Assembly (NCBI GenBank): GCA_022425805.1
Contig: JAKMEQ010000089.1
Coordinates: 1-64,000, forward strand
Direction of reading: 5' to 3'
Length of the DNA stretch: 64,000 bases
Source: Acidimicrobiales bacterium
GTDB taxonomy: Bacteria > Actinomycetota > Acidimicrobiia > Acidimicrobiales > UBA8592
Shown: one piece after another, positions 44,946 to 54,048 of the stretch
How positions within the stretch are numbered: the stretch's first letter is position 1
Layout of the letters: each line of letters begins with the position of its first letter
Made by a program: the position numbers and the translations under genes
The notes under the pieces: generated by a model
Seen by the model: the letters and a program-made list of their open reading frames with translations, nothing else
What the model was told of the DNA's origin: nothing
Database searches by the model: none

Positions 44946-46069
44946 AACGTGAAACATTCCGTCAAATAGCTCTTGCTTTAGCGGCTCCAGTTGCCGCTGT
45001 TCTTTTTGCCTCGATTGCTTCCTCTATCTTCCTCCTCATTGCGGGAAGTAACCCGTTTACAGCTTATGGAGACATGTTCGAATATGGGAGCAAGCTAGAG
45101 ATTCAGGTTGATATTCTGAATCGAGCCACTCCGCTATATATTTCTGGTGTCGCCGCTGCGATTGGCTTCCGTATGAACCTATTCAACATCGGCGTTGAAG
45201 GTCAATACCGGCTAGCCGCTATCGTGGCTGCCTATGTAGGGGCTTCAGTATCGTTACCCGCAGTTTTCCATGTCGCCTTAATACTATTGGTCGCCATGCT
45301 TGTCGGAGGCGCATACGCCGGTGTCGCCGGTGTACTCAAGGTGACACGCGGAGTGAACGAAGTTATTTCAACTATTATGCTGAATGCTATAGCGATCTCT
45401 GGACTCATCGCATGGCTTGTCAGAGAATGGCAAGCAGGCGGGAAAGTTGACTCAACTGGAGCAAACCTAGGGGTCGGAACTGAACCCATTGACGAATCTG
45501 GGCTTATTCCGAATATCAATAGTTGGCTCGAAGTGTTCACACGTGAAATTGGGAAAGGGAAAGAGCTGACCGGAATTCTGCTCGTTGCAATTGCGGTTGG
45601 AGTTCTTTACCACATTCTTATAAATCGGACTCGGTTTGGGTTTGACCTTCGGGCAACAGGGATGAACCCGTTTGCGGCTCGAGCGGGAGGTGTCCCCGAT
45701 AAGCGAATGGTCCTCGGAGCTATGGTACTTTCTGGGGTTGTTGCTGGGCTCGTTGGAATGGGAGAAATTGCGAAACTTGGAAGGTTTAGTCCAAACTTTG
45801 TCGGAGGGCTCGGGTTCGCAGGTATTGCTGTTGCTCTTCTTGGAAGAAACCATCCTGGTGGAATTGCAATCGGAGCACTCCTTTTTGCCTTCCTTGACAC
45901 CGCTTCCGGAGTTCTGCAGGTAACTGGATCGGCTTCTCGCGAGATCGTCTTTATCATGCAGGGAATAATTCTCCTCGCTGCCGTAATCGCCTATGAGGTT
46001 GTTCAAAGGTTCCGTATACGAGAGGAAGCTCGGCTTGCATCAGCTCTGCTAGCAGAGGAAACTACATGA
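44942..46069 (+). CDS. BMP-family ABC transporter permease 1, second system
   Basis: 375 residues, about 9-10 membrane segments. ILNRATPLYISGVAAAIGFRMNLFNIGVEGQYRLAAI is the family motif and GVNEVISTIMLNAIAI the coupling helix. A polar insert (about residues 160-200) lies between two segments, absent from the first system's permease. It is coupled at both ends by ATGA overlaps. Confidence 0.93.
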   Translation: MKRETFRQIALALAAPVAAVLFASIASSIFLLIAGSNPFTAYGDMFEYGSKLEIQVDILNRATPLYISGVAAAIGFRMNLFNIGVEGQYRLAAIVAAYVGASVSLPAVFHVALILLVAMLVGGAYAGVAGVLKVTRGVNEVISTIMLNAIAISGLIAWLVREWQAGGKVDSTGANLGVGTEPIDESGLIPNINSWLEVFTREIGKGKELTGILLVAIAVGVLYHILINRTRFGFDLRATGMNPFAARAGGVPDKRMVLGAMVLSGVVAGLVGMGEIAKLGRFSPNFVGGLGFAGIAVALLGRNHPGGIAIGALLFAFLDTASGVLQVTGSASREIVFIMQGIILLAAVIAYEVVQRFRIREEARLASALLAEETT

Positions 46070-47328
46070 TGCTGGCGACCCTTAGCCGCATCAGGCAGCT
46101 TCCTACTTGGGCGAGATGGGCTTCATTTGCAACGATCGGAGTGCTTGTTCTGACCCTCGTACAGGAATTAGGACGAAACGATACAAGCCACCTTACGGCG
46201 ATGACAACCTCCCAAACAGCACTCCGGTGGAGTATCCCCATCCTGCTTGCAGGGCTTGGCGGACTTTTCGCTGAGAGAGCAGGAATTATCAATATTGGCT
46301 TAGAGGGAATGATGATCCTTGGGACATGGTTTGGCGCATGGGGCGCTTTTAACTACGGCCCATACTGGGGAATCATCATCGGTATCATTGGTGGCGCTAT
46401 TGGGGGGCTTATCCATGCTGTTGCGACCGTAGGCTTCGGAGTTGACCATATCATTTCTGGCGTTGCTATCAATATTTTGGGTCCATTCGCAGCCCGTTTC
46501 TTATCATCCGAGATTTTTACGGGATACCAGGGGGGTTCGGTTACCCAATCACCGAGAGTAGAGCATGTTGACAGATTTACGGTCCCGTTTCTCGCAGGTG
46601 GTTACGATACACCTAATTTTTTGAGATGGCTTGGTGACAAGGATATTCCGCTGATTAGCGATCTTAGCAATATCTCAAGAGGGGTCTTTACCCAAACGTC
46701 TTGGGCGACGATAGCCGCATTGTTACTTGTCCCCTTCTCCGCGTGGATACTATGGCGTACTCGGTTCGGTCTGCGTGTACGAATCAGTGGAGAAGACCCA
46801 TGGGCAGGTGAATCGCAAGGTGTCAACATATACCGCTACAAGTTCATAGCTGTGATGATAAGTGGGGGATTTGCTGGGTTCGGCGGAGCATTTATCGCTA
46901 TCGAGATGTCTTCTATCTACCAGGAGGGAGGAACAACGGGTAGAGGGTTTATCGGCTTAGCAGCTCTCATCTTCGGCAATTGGAGACCAGGGGGTATTCT
47001 TGCGGCTGCTTTACTCTTCGGATACCCCTATGCCCTTCAATTTGGTGACTTTGATGGCTTCGCTTCACATGCCTTACTTCTAGTCAACGCTGTCGCTCTC
47101 ATCGGGGTAACAATTTGGGCGATGCGGAAAAATAAGCGAACAGATGCTTGTATCGCATGTATTCTCGGTGCTCTTTCAGCAACGTGGTATTTCACCTCTG
47201 ATACAGTGCCAGACTGGTGGGTGAAGATCCTTCCTTATGTTATTGTCATCGTCGTCTTAATTTTCTTTGCCCAACGTTTACGAATGCCAACAGCAAACGG
47301 ACAAATCTATCGACGAGGGCAAACATAG
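46066..47328 (+). CDS. BMP-family ABC transporter permease 2, second system
   Basis: 420 residues, about 110 more than permease 2 of the first system. LAGLGGLFAERAGIINIGLEGMMILGTWFGAW and VDHIISGVAINILG are the family motifs. The extra length comes from an extended N-terminal segment, a loop around residues 160-205, and two extra C-terminal hydrophobic segments. The PhyH-type gene starts 5 bp after its stop. Confidence 0.92.
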   Translation: MMLATLSRIRQLPTWARWASFATIGVLVLTLVQELGRNDTSHLTAMTTSQTALRWSIPILLAGLGGLFAERAGIINIGLEGMMILGTWFGAWGAFNYGPYWGIIIGIIGGAIGGLIHAVATVGFGVDHIISGVAINILGPFAARFLSSEIFTGYQGGSVTQSPRVEHVDRFTVPFLAGGYDTPNFLRWLGDKDIPLISDLSNISRGVFTQTSWATIAALLLVPFSAWILWRTRFGLRVRISGEDPWAGESQGVNIYRYKFIAVMISGGFAGFGGAFIAIEMSSIYQEGGTTGRGFIGLAALIFGNWRPGGILAAALLFGYPYALQFGDFDGFASHALLLVNAVALIGVTIWAMRKNKRTDACIACILGALSATWYFTSDTVPDWWVKILPYVIVIVVLIFFAQRLRMPTANGQIYRRGQT

Positions 47329-47332
47329 GCTC

Positions 47333-48172
47333 ATGACTTCGCTAACCGGTATCCAGAAAGATTCTTTCATTGACGATGGAGTGCTTGTTTTACCTAAGTT
47401 CTTCTCTGAAGGTGACTGTGATTCGCTTAGAAAACGAATGGGACAGTTGTTAGATGACTACGAACCTAAAGGGAACGGAACTGTGTTCTCGACGACGGAT
47501 AGCACACACCATGAAGATGACTACTTTTTGACTTCTGGGGACAAGATACGATTTTTTTTCGAGGATTCTGTTGTAGATAGTGAAGGAGCCTCACTCGAGT
47601 TGTCTCTTAACAAGGCAGGGCATGCAATGCATGACCTTGATCCGGTGTTTTCCTCTTTCGTCCGGCAGCCTAAATTAGCGGAGCTTGCAGCTGACATAGG
47701 GTTTGTCGATCCCCTACTTTTGCAATCAATGTATATTTTCAAACCACCGCGAATCGGAGGGGAAGTCGTTTGGCATACTGATCATCCTTTCCTTTGGACG
47801 GATCCGCCTTCTGTGAAAGGGTTTTGGGTAGCTCTTGAGGATGCCACGATTGAGAATGGTTGCATGTGGTGTCTGCCGGGACTCCACAGAGACAGACCAC
47901 GTCAACGACTTAAGAGAAGTAAAAGTGGGGGGCTGGAAATGGAGACTCTGGACTCTACCCCATTCCCTACTGAAAATAAGATTCCGCTTGAGGCGGAAAA
48001 AGGAACAGTAGTTGTGATAGACGGGCTATTGCCGCATTGGTCTGGACCGAATACGTCATCACGTTCGCGCCATGCCTTTACACTTCACCTCATTGAGCGT
48101 TCCGCTCATTACTCTGACGACAACTGGCTCCAACGATCTCCGGAGATGCCGCTTCGTGGATTCGCGGATTAG
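47333..48172 (+). CDS. Phytanoyl-CoA dioxygenase (PhyH) family Fe(II)/2-oxoglutarate enzyme
   Basis: 279 residues from the ATG at 47333; an earlier frame start lies inside the permease. The facial triad is visible: HTDHPFLW (His-x-Asp) in the middle and the distal His in LLPHWSGPNTSSRSRHAFTLHL, with the following Arg for 2-oxoglutarate. The family oxidises many small substrates. Placement between nucleoside transporters and adenosine deaminase suggests a nucleoside or modified-base substrate, which is inference only. Confidence 0.85.
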   Translation: MTSLTGIQKDSFIDDGVLVLPKFFSEGDCDSLRKRMGQLLDDYEPKGNGTVFSTTDSTHHEDDYFLTSGDKIRFFFEDSVVDSEGASLELSLNKAGHAMHDLDPVFSSFVRQPKLAELAADIGFVDPLLLQSMYIFKPPRIGGEVVWHTDHPFLWTDPPSVKGFWVALEDATIENGCMWCLPGLHRDRPRQRLKRSKSGGLEMETLDSTPFPTENKIPLEAEKGTVVVIDGLLPHWSGPNTSSRSRHAFTLHLIERSAHYSDDNWLQRSPEMPLRGFAD

Positions 48173-48195
48173 CCTCTAACCGGTTCGGAATTACA

Positions 48196-49269
48196 ATGTT
48201 CGATACGAAAATTTTGCGTTCCGCTCCCAAGGTATTGCTCCACGATCATTTAGACGGGGGATTGCGTCCAGCGACGGTCATAGATATTGCACGCCGGATC
48301 GGGTATCGCAAACTTCCGTCCTACGTCGAAGGAGAACTTGCATCTTGGATGGTGGCTACGGCAAGCCGTGGGAACCTCGAACTCTATCTGGAGGGATTTA
48401 CTCATACTCTCTCGGTCATGCAAACAAGAGAGTCCCTTTTCCGCGTAGCTGCAGAATGCGCAGAAGATCTCGCTAGCGATGGGATCATCTATGCTGAAAT
48501 CCGATTTGCTCCAGAGCTTCACCTTCGCGATGGTCTAACCACGGACATGGTGCTCGACAGTGTTCTGGCTGGCTTTGCTGCTGGTTCAGAGGGAACAGGG
48601 ATACGAGTTCAGCTATTGGTATGTGCTATTCGGTCCCACGCGAGAAGTAAGGAGATGGTGGAACTTGCCTTACGCTTTCGAAACAAGGGCGTCGTAGGGT
48701 TTGATATCGCAGGGTCAGAGATCGGCTATCCGCCGATAGGTCATCAAGAAGCATTTAATCTCGCTATAGACAATGACTTTCCTATCACTATTCACGCTGG
48801 AGAAGTAGGCGGTTCTGAATACATTGAACAGGCAGTGACGAAATGTGGAGCAACCCGTATTGGTCATGGTCTGGGCCTCAGAGATAACATTTTCAAAAAC
48901 TCTGATGGGGAGCACTATTTGGGCAGTCTCGCTTCATTGATTTTAGAAAAAAAAATCTCTTTAGAGATGTGCCCTACTTCAAATGTCCATATTGGAGCGG
49001 TTCGGTCTATTGATGAACATCCTATTGACAGTTTCCTTCGGTTAGGGTTATGTGCGACAATCAACACGGACAACCGGCTCATGTCTCAGACAAACCTTAG
49101 TGAAGAAATCGAAATGTGCAGTCTTGCTTTCGGGTGGCACTGGGATCAATTCCATATGCTCATGGAAAACGCAGCAAACAGTTCGTTCTTACCATCTGAT
49201 CAGAAACTAGAAATTCTTTCAATATTGTCACAATGGCATTCCAACCAAACAGTGAACGAAGAAAACTGA
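48196..49269 (+). CDS. add: Adenosine deaminase
   Basis: 357 residues. Zinc and substrate residues are in place: LLHDHLDGGLRP with His16 and His18, HAGEVGGSEYI (His and catalytic Glu), RIGHGLGLRDN, PTSNVHIGAV and INTDNRLMS. The product is inosine from adenosine. This is the direct link between the transporters upstream and purine nucleoside breakdown. It begins 24 bp after the dioxygenase and ends 2 bp before the HAD phosphatase. Confidence 0.95.
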   Translation: MFDTKILRSAPKVLLHDHLDGGLRPATVIDIARRIGYRKLPSYVEGELASWMVATASRGNLELYLEGFTHTLSVMQTRESLFRVAAECAEDLASDGIIYAEIRFAPELHLRDGLTTDMVLDSVLAGFAAGSEGTGIRVQLLVCAIRSHARSKEMVELALRFRNKGVVGFDIAGSEIGYPPIGHQEAFNLAIDNDFPITIHAGEVGGSEYIEQAVTKCGATRIGHGLGLRDNIFKNSDGEHYLGSLASLILEKKISLEMCPTSNVHIGAVRSIDEHPIDSFLRLGLCATINTDNRLMSQTNLSEEIEMCSLAFGWHWDQFHMLMENAANSSFLPSDQKLEILSILSQWHSNQTVNEEN

Positions 49270-49271
49270 TC

Positions 49272-49988
49272 ATGGTCACAATCACTACTATTGGTTTTGA
49301 TGCAGATGACACACTTTGGGAAAGCGAAATATATTTTGCTGACGTTGAACGAAAATTCTTAGAATTAATGGAAGCATACACTGTCGAATTAGATGCCAAG
49401 GAACGCCTCTACAGTACAGAAAGAGATAATCTAGAGCGGTTTGGCTATGGTGTGAAATCGTTTACCATTTCAATGATCGAATGTGCCCATCATCTTACGG
49501 AGGGTGAGCTTCGCAGTGATGACTCTATGCAGATCATTCAATGGGGAAAAGAGTTGATGCAGCACCCTGTTGAGCTAATCTCTGGAGTCCAAGAGACATT
49601 GGAGAAACTAGACCAAACGTTTTCCATGTTGATCATCACAAAAGGAGATCCGCTTCATCAGCGACAAAAGGCTTCTTTGTCTGGGCTGATGCAATATATG
49701 AACGGTATCGAAGTGCTTATGGAAAAAAATTCAGCGTCATACGCGGAGATTCTCAAAAACTACAGAATTGAACCAAATACATTTTTGATGGTGGGCAATA
49801 GTCTGCGAAGCGATATTCTTCCGGTTCTAAAGATAGGCGGGCACGCACTTCATGTTCCGCATGAACTGACATGGGAGCATGAAAACGATCTCGGAACGCC
49901 GTCTGCTTTACCCAATTTCACCACTCTGGAAAGAATCACGGATTTACCCGAGTTACTTGAAGACTTTCCTCTACCGGAAAAGCAATAG
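49272..49988 (+). CDS. HAD-family phosphatase (nucleotidase-like)
   Basis: 238 residues from the ATG at 49272. HAD motif I GFDADDTLWES, motif II/III with IITKGD and a Lys before the last motif, and motif IV VGNSLRSDILP are present, with a helical cap between residues 20 and 90. Length and motif style resemble YjjG-like pyrimidine 5'-nucleotidases. In context it may dephosphorylate nucleotides. It is tightly coupled to add. Confidence 0.85.
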   Translation: MVTITTIGFDADDTLWESEIYFADVERKFLELMEAYTVELDAKERLYSTERDNLERFGYGVKSFTISMIECAHHLTEGELRSDDSMQIIQWGKELMQHPVELISGVQETLEKLDQTFSMLIITKGDPLHQRQKASLSGLMQYMNGIEVLMEKNSASYAEILKNYRIEPNTFLMVGNSLRSDILPVLKIGGHALHVPHELTWEHENDLGTPSALPNFTTLERITDLPELLEDFPLPEKQ

Positions 49989-50021
49989 TCCAGTCATGCC
50001 TAAGTCCTCTACACTGCAAAT

Positions 50022-50939
50022 ATGGGCCGCATAGGAATAGTTCGAGTCTCCGATGAGGTAGAAAGTGCTTTATCTGACGGTACGCCTGTCATAGCTTTAG
50101 AGTCGACTGTTTTCAGTCGACTTGGACTCCCCCAGCCCGCAAATGCCGATGCCCTTAACCGCTGCTTGTCCACGTTTACAGACAATGGAACCGTTCCAGG
50201 AGTAACCGCTGTCATCAAGGGAGAAGTCTGCCTTGGCCTAAGGGATAGCGAATTGGAACAAATTCTTGACGCAGAAACAAAGATAGCTTCACGAGACCTG
50301 CCAATGGCCATGGCAGAGAAAATTCCCGTAGGCGTAACGACAGTTTCTGCTTCTCTTGCGATATCGGCTGCAGCTGGCGTGAAAGTCTTTTGTACCGGTG
50401 GTATTGGTGGTATCCATCACGGATATGAAGAAACCGGAGATCTCAGCGCTGACCTGTATGCCCTTGCAAAACATCCTGTTGTTTGTGTCAGCGCGGGGGC
50501 AAAGGCATTTCTGGACCTCCCTAGAACCTTAGAGATGCTTGAAAGTCTGGGGGTTCCAGTACTGGGATGGAAGACAGATGAATTTCCAGCTTTCTACCTT
50601 CGAACCAGCGGGATACCTATTCATCGAATCGAAGAAGCAGCAACTGTTGTAAATACTCTAAAGAACGCAGCTTCCTTAAGCCTGCCGCAAGGGGTCCTGG
50701 TTGGCGTCCCGATTCCTGAAAAAAATCAACTCGATCCAGAGAAAGTCTGGCCCTTAATTTATAAAGCTCTTACCACGTCTAAAGAATTGGGTATTCGAGG
50801 GCCAAAAGTAACCCCGTTCATCCTTGATGCTCTAGCCAAAGAGACCGATGGGGATAGCATCCCAGCAAACCTTGCACTCCTTGAGAATAATGCTCAGGTA
50901 GCTGTCAAGATAGCGAAAGAATTCCAGTCAAAGATTTAG
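50022..50939 (+). CDS. psuG: Pseudouridine-5'-phosphate glycosidase
   Basis: 305 residues. VIALESTVFSRLGLPQPAN, the catalytic Lys region in VTAVIKGEVCLGL, TVSASLAISAAAGVKVFCTGGIGG, and VCVSAGAKAFLDLPRTLE are unmistakable for PsuG. It splits pseudouridine 5'-phosphate to uracil and ribose 5-phosphate. A dedicated pseudouridine kinase (PsuK) is not next to it; the PfkB protein at 54049 could fill in. Uracil can go to the Upp protein encoded 780 bp downstream. Confidence 0.94.
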   Translation: MGRIGIVRVSDEVESALSDGTPVIALESTVFSRLGLPQPANADALNRCLSTFTDNGTVPGVTAVIKGEVCLGLRDSELEQILDAETKIASRDLPMAMAEKIPVGVTTVSASLAISAAAGVKVFCTGGIGGIHHGYEETGDLSADLYALAKHPVVCVSAGAKAFLDLPRTLEMLESLGVPVLGWKTDEFPAFYLRTSGIPIHRIEEAATVVNTLKNAASLSLPQGVLVGVPIPEKNQLDPEKVWPLIYKALTTSKELGIRGPKVTPFILDALAKETDGDSIPANLALLENNAQVAVKIAKEFQSKI

Positions 50940-50966
50940 AATATAGAACAAGCTTTCGGTCCACTT

Positions 50967-51626
50967 CTAGGAGCTAGGCAAACTTTTCCGTCGCTCAATT
51001 CGATCTGCGCCAGCATCTAGACCAGGAAGTTGTTGCTCTGCGCCTCCTCGCTGTAGCGCAATTTCTCCGAGCACAAACTGTTCTACTTCCTTCCAGTTAT
51101 AAGCACGCTCCCCATCCAAATGTCGATTATATGGCTGGTCGTAGATAATGACTTTACGTCCATCAGCATGAAATGCTTCTATGTTGTGTGGCCCATCGTC
51201 AATATACAGGTCAGCATGGAGAGCTGATTTAGCTCCAATGAAACAGAGATCCCTATAAGGTATTTGCGCTCGGTCTAACCAGTCAGCGGTATCTCCCGCT
51301 GCTATGGCATGCCCCCAGTTAACGTAAAGACGGTGGCTGATTATCCGGATCCAAACGCCTTGGTCAGAAAGCCGCCAAAGTGTTTCCGCTACCCCATCGA
51401 TCACCGGCATGTCACGGAACATGCGGTGTTCTACGACAGCGCGTTCATGGAGCTTCTCAAAATCTTCAGGACTTAATCCCCACTCTTTGAAACCCCAGCT
51501 CCGCTCTAGCGGAAGCGTCTCTGGGTCTACTGATAATTCTTTCGCAACGATATTCCTAAAGATGAGATTGTGGTCTCCACATACCCCATCTAAATCTACG
51601 CCGAGTACGAATGGCTGATTGATAAT
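50967..51626 (-). CDS. 5'(3')-deoxyribonucleotidase-like HAD protein (NT5C type) with apparent ATT start
   Basis: 219 residues if started at the ATT at 51626, which has AAGGAG 5 bases upstream. The first ATG is at 51422, but starting there deletes 68 residues including the catalytic motif VLGVDLDGVCGDHN (Asp11, Asp13). The frame is stopped by TAA just before the ribosome site, and no ATG, GTG or TTG lies between. Later motifs are the Ser/Thr in RIISHRLY, CFIGAKS with Lys, and YIDDGPHNI. It should remove phosphate from pyrimidine nucleotides. It is transcribed opposite to its nucleoside neighbours. Confidence 0.82.
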   Translation of the reverse strand: MINQPFVLGVDLDGVCGDHNLIFRNIVAKELSVDPETLPLERSWGFKEWGLSPEDFEKLHERAVVEHRMFRDMPVIDGVAETLWRLSDQGVWIRIISHRLYVNWGHAIAAGDTADWLDRAQIPYRDLCFIGAKSALHADLYIDDGPHNIEAFHADGRKVIIYDQPYNRHLDGERAYNWKEVEQFVLGEIALQRGGAEQQLPGLDAGADRIERRKSLPSS

Positions 51627-51714
51627 CAGATCTCCTTAATAAGACATTCTCTACGTCTAAGATAGCTTCAAAGTAAACTACGAATGCGTATAACAAGAAC
51701 TGTGAGTCCGACAC

Positions 51715-52338
51715 ATGCATACTACTGTCATCAATCACCCTTTAGTAGCCGAACGACTTACACGGCTTCGGCAAACATCAACAACGAATGTTGAATTTCG
51801 GAAGAACCTTTATGAGGTTTCGATCTTTTTAATTTATGAAGCTTTGAAAGAAATACGGGTCACTCAAACCAGTATCGAGACACCTCTCGCCCCTACATCG
51901 GGGTATAAATTGGAAAGCTATCCCATCATTGTCCCAGTTCTCAGAGCTGGTTTGGGAATGATGGATGCTGCCCTATTTCTCCTCCCAGAGGCACGTGTAG
52001 GATTTATTGGGGCAAGACGAGATGAAACAACTCTCCAACCGGACCTCTATTTAAACACTATCCCTGAAGGGCTCAACGGAGCACATGTGTTGATTCTTGA
52101 CCCCGCGCTGGCTACAGGGGGTTCGATGATTCAAGCCTTAGAATTGGCACATGCTGCTGGAGCTGGCATGGTCACCTTAGTGAGCCTCCTTGCCTCCCCA
52201 GAAGGCATAGAAGCCATTGACGAAAGTGGGTTAGACCCCAGAATAGTTACGGCTTCAATAGATGAGAAATTGAACGCTATCGGATTTATTTACCCTGGCT
52301 TGGGGGATGCTGGTGACCGTCAATACGGAGTTCACTGA
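51715..52338 (+). CDS. upp: Uracil phosphoribosyltransferase
   Basis: 207 residues. VINHPLVAERLTRLR, PIIVPVLRAGLGMMDA, and the PRPP loop LILDPALATGGSMIQAL, ending IYPGLGDAGDRQYG, are diagnostic. It converts uracil plus PRPP to UMP. It can recycle the uracil released by PsuG. No strong ribosome site is seen before the ATG. Confidence 0.96.
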   Translation: MHTTVINHPLVAERLTRLRQTSTTNVEFRKNLYEVSIFLIYEALKEIRVTQTSIETPLAPTSGYKLESYPIIVPVLRAGLGMMDAALFLLPEARVGFIGARRDETTLQPDLYLNTIPEGLNGAHVLILDPALATGGSMIQALELAHAAGAGMVTLVSLLASPEGIEAIDESGLDPRIVTASIDEKLNAIGFIYPGLGDAGDRQYGVH

Positions 52339-52356
52339 ACTCTTATTTCCAAAGGG

Positions 52357-54036
52357 TTAATTGACCTCCGAGAAAAAAGTGTCTAAGTCACCCACGATAT
52401 GATCTACCTTCCTTTGAATTCTTCGCCTTTCACCTTCTATACGTGATTCATCATCTACAACTACCACCTGTTCAATATAGATTTTAACGACCGATTCAGT
52501 ACCACTTGGGCGTATGAGAATACGCACACCATCTTCAAGCAGCAAACGTGTCATACCAGATGGGGGAAGACCCCCTATGTTAGAAACTGAATCAAAATCA
52601 TTAACTTCGAGAGTCTGTAGCCCGGCTAAATATTTAGGGGGCTTAGTTCGTATTGATTCGACGACGCGAATGGCCCGGTCAAAAGCTCCTATACCCTCAA
52701 ATCGGACCCCTACTGAACGGGTAACGTGCAACCCATGTTCAAGAGATATCTTATTTAATTGGTCAAGGACAGTCATACCCTTTTTTTTCAAATCTATAAC
52801 CATTTCTGTAAACCGTAGCGCCGCCGAAATTCCATCTTTGTCACGGACAAGGTCTGTTACCGCGTATCCCAATGCTTCTTCGTATGCGAAAATTGGAGTC
52901 CACGCTGGATCCTTATAAGCCTCGGGAATAATCCATTTAAAGCCAGTTAGCGTCTGTGAATGAGATACTCCGGCAGCAACAGCAATCTTTCCCACGAGCG
53001 AAGAACAAACTACAGTTGAAACGACTTTACGATTACGTCCGGATGTTATTTGGGTCATTCTGTTGCACAGAAGAGCCCCTATTTCATCTCCAGTAAGTAT
53101 CCGCCAGTTACCTGCGGAGGTAGAAATTCCTACCGCAAGTCGATCGCCATCAGGATCATTGGCAAGAACAAGATCTGCTTCTATCGCATTCGCTACTTCG
53201 AGCACTTCATCCATTGAGCCTTTCTCTTCTGGATTTGGGAACGGCGTAGTCGGGAAATCCGAATCAGGTTGCGCTTGAGAAGGAACAACAACAACACTTG
53301 AAACCCCAGTTAAAGAAAAGACTTCTTTAACAGTTGCCCAAGCGACCCCGTGGAGTGGAGTGTACGCAATGGTAAGTAAGTCAGAAAGCTGCGGAACTGA
53401 TTTAGAGATATCTGAACAGTATGCTGCCCAGATTTCGCTACCTAATCTTTCTATTTTTCCTTTTCCTTGTTCAATGATCCGCGGAGGAAAGTCGGCTTCG
53501 ACAATATGTGCATCGATAATTCCATCTTCGGGTTCTCGTAATTGTGCCCCATCTGAAAGAAAAATTTTACACCCATTATCAGTAGCTGGATTATGGGAAG
53601 CCGTAATCATAACTCCAAGGTCAGAACGTAGCCGCCGAACAGAGAATGCTAGAACCGGAGTTGGTACAGGTGATGAAAAAATTTTGGAATTAATACCAAA
53701 CAGTGAAAGCACTAGAGAAAAATCTTCGGCAAAAATTCTGCTGTTGACTCGGGCATCGTAACCAATAATTACCGTCTGTCCTTGCTCTAAATATTTCGCT
53801 ACGCCGACTGCTACTCTTCGGATAGTGACCCGATTCATCCGGTTCGGACCGCCACCTTGGGCTCCACGTATACCTGCAGTCCCAAATTTGAGACGTAGTT
53901 GGAAACGTTCGAGGAGTTCTTCTACATCGTTGTTAGCTAGAAACCCTTCAATCTCTGCGCGGGTTTTGGTATCAGGATCGTGAGCGATCCATCGCTCTAC
54001 TCGAGGAATAAGATCTGCGACTTCGGTTCGTCCCAT
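52357..54036 (-). CDS. Phosphohexomutase/phosphopentomutase family (PGM/PMM)
   Basis: 559 residues. The phosphoserine loop ITASHNPATDNGCK, the metal loop NDPDGDRLAVG, the sugar loop EEALGY, and the phosphate loop RPSGTESVVKIY are in order. Length and N-terminal form are those of the phosphoglucomutase/phosphopentomutase-type alpha-D-phosphohexomutases. In this cluster a role in ribose 1-phosphate to ribose 5-phosphate conversion is attractive but glucose-phosphate mutation is equally possible. It is 12 bp after the PfkB kinase. Confidence 0.9.
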   Translation of the reverse strand: MGRTEVADLIPRVERWIAHDPDTKTRAEIEGFLANNDVEELLERFQLRLKFGTAGIRGAQGGGPNRMNRVTIRRVAVGVAKYLEQGQTVIIGYDARVNSRIFAEDFSLVLSLFGINSKIFSSPVPTPVLAFSVRRLRSDLGVMITASHNPATDNGCKIFLSDGAQLREPEDGIIDAHIVEADFPPRIIEQGKGKIERLGSEIWAAYCSDISKSVPQLSDLLTIAYTPLHGVAWATVKEVFSLTGVSSVVVVPSQAQPDSDFPTTPFPNPEEKGSMDEVLEVANAIEADLVLANDPDGDRLAVGISTSAGNWRILTGDEIGALLCNRMTQITSGRNRKVVSTVVCSSLVGKIAVAAGVSHSQTLTGFKWIIPEAYKDPAWTPIFAYEEALGYAVTDLVRDKDGISAALRFTEMVIDLKKKGMTVLDQLNKISLEHGLHVTRSVGVRFEGIGAFDRAIRVVESIRTKPPKYLAGLQTLEVNDFDSVSNIGGLPPSGMTRLLLEDGVRILIRPSGTESVVKIYIEQVVVVDDESRIEGERRRIQRKVDHIVGDLDTFFSEVN

Positions 54037-54048
54037 AGGTTGATTGTG

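Noticed and set aside
45467-46006. 179-codon minus-strand frame within permease 1 of the second transporter
   Set aside because: It is antisense to a clear membrane protein; composition (Asn, Ser, Lys rich) is that of reversed hydrophobic codons.
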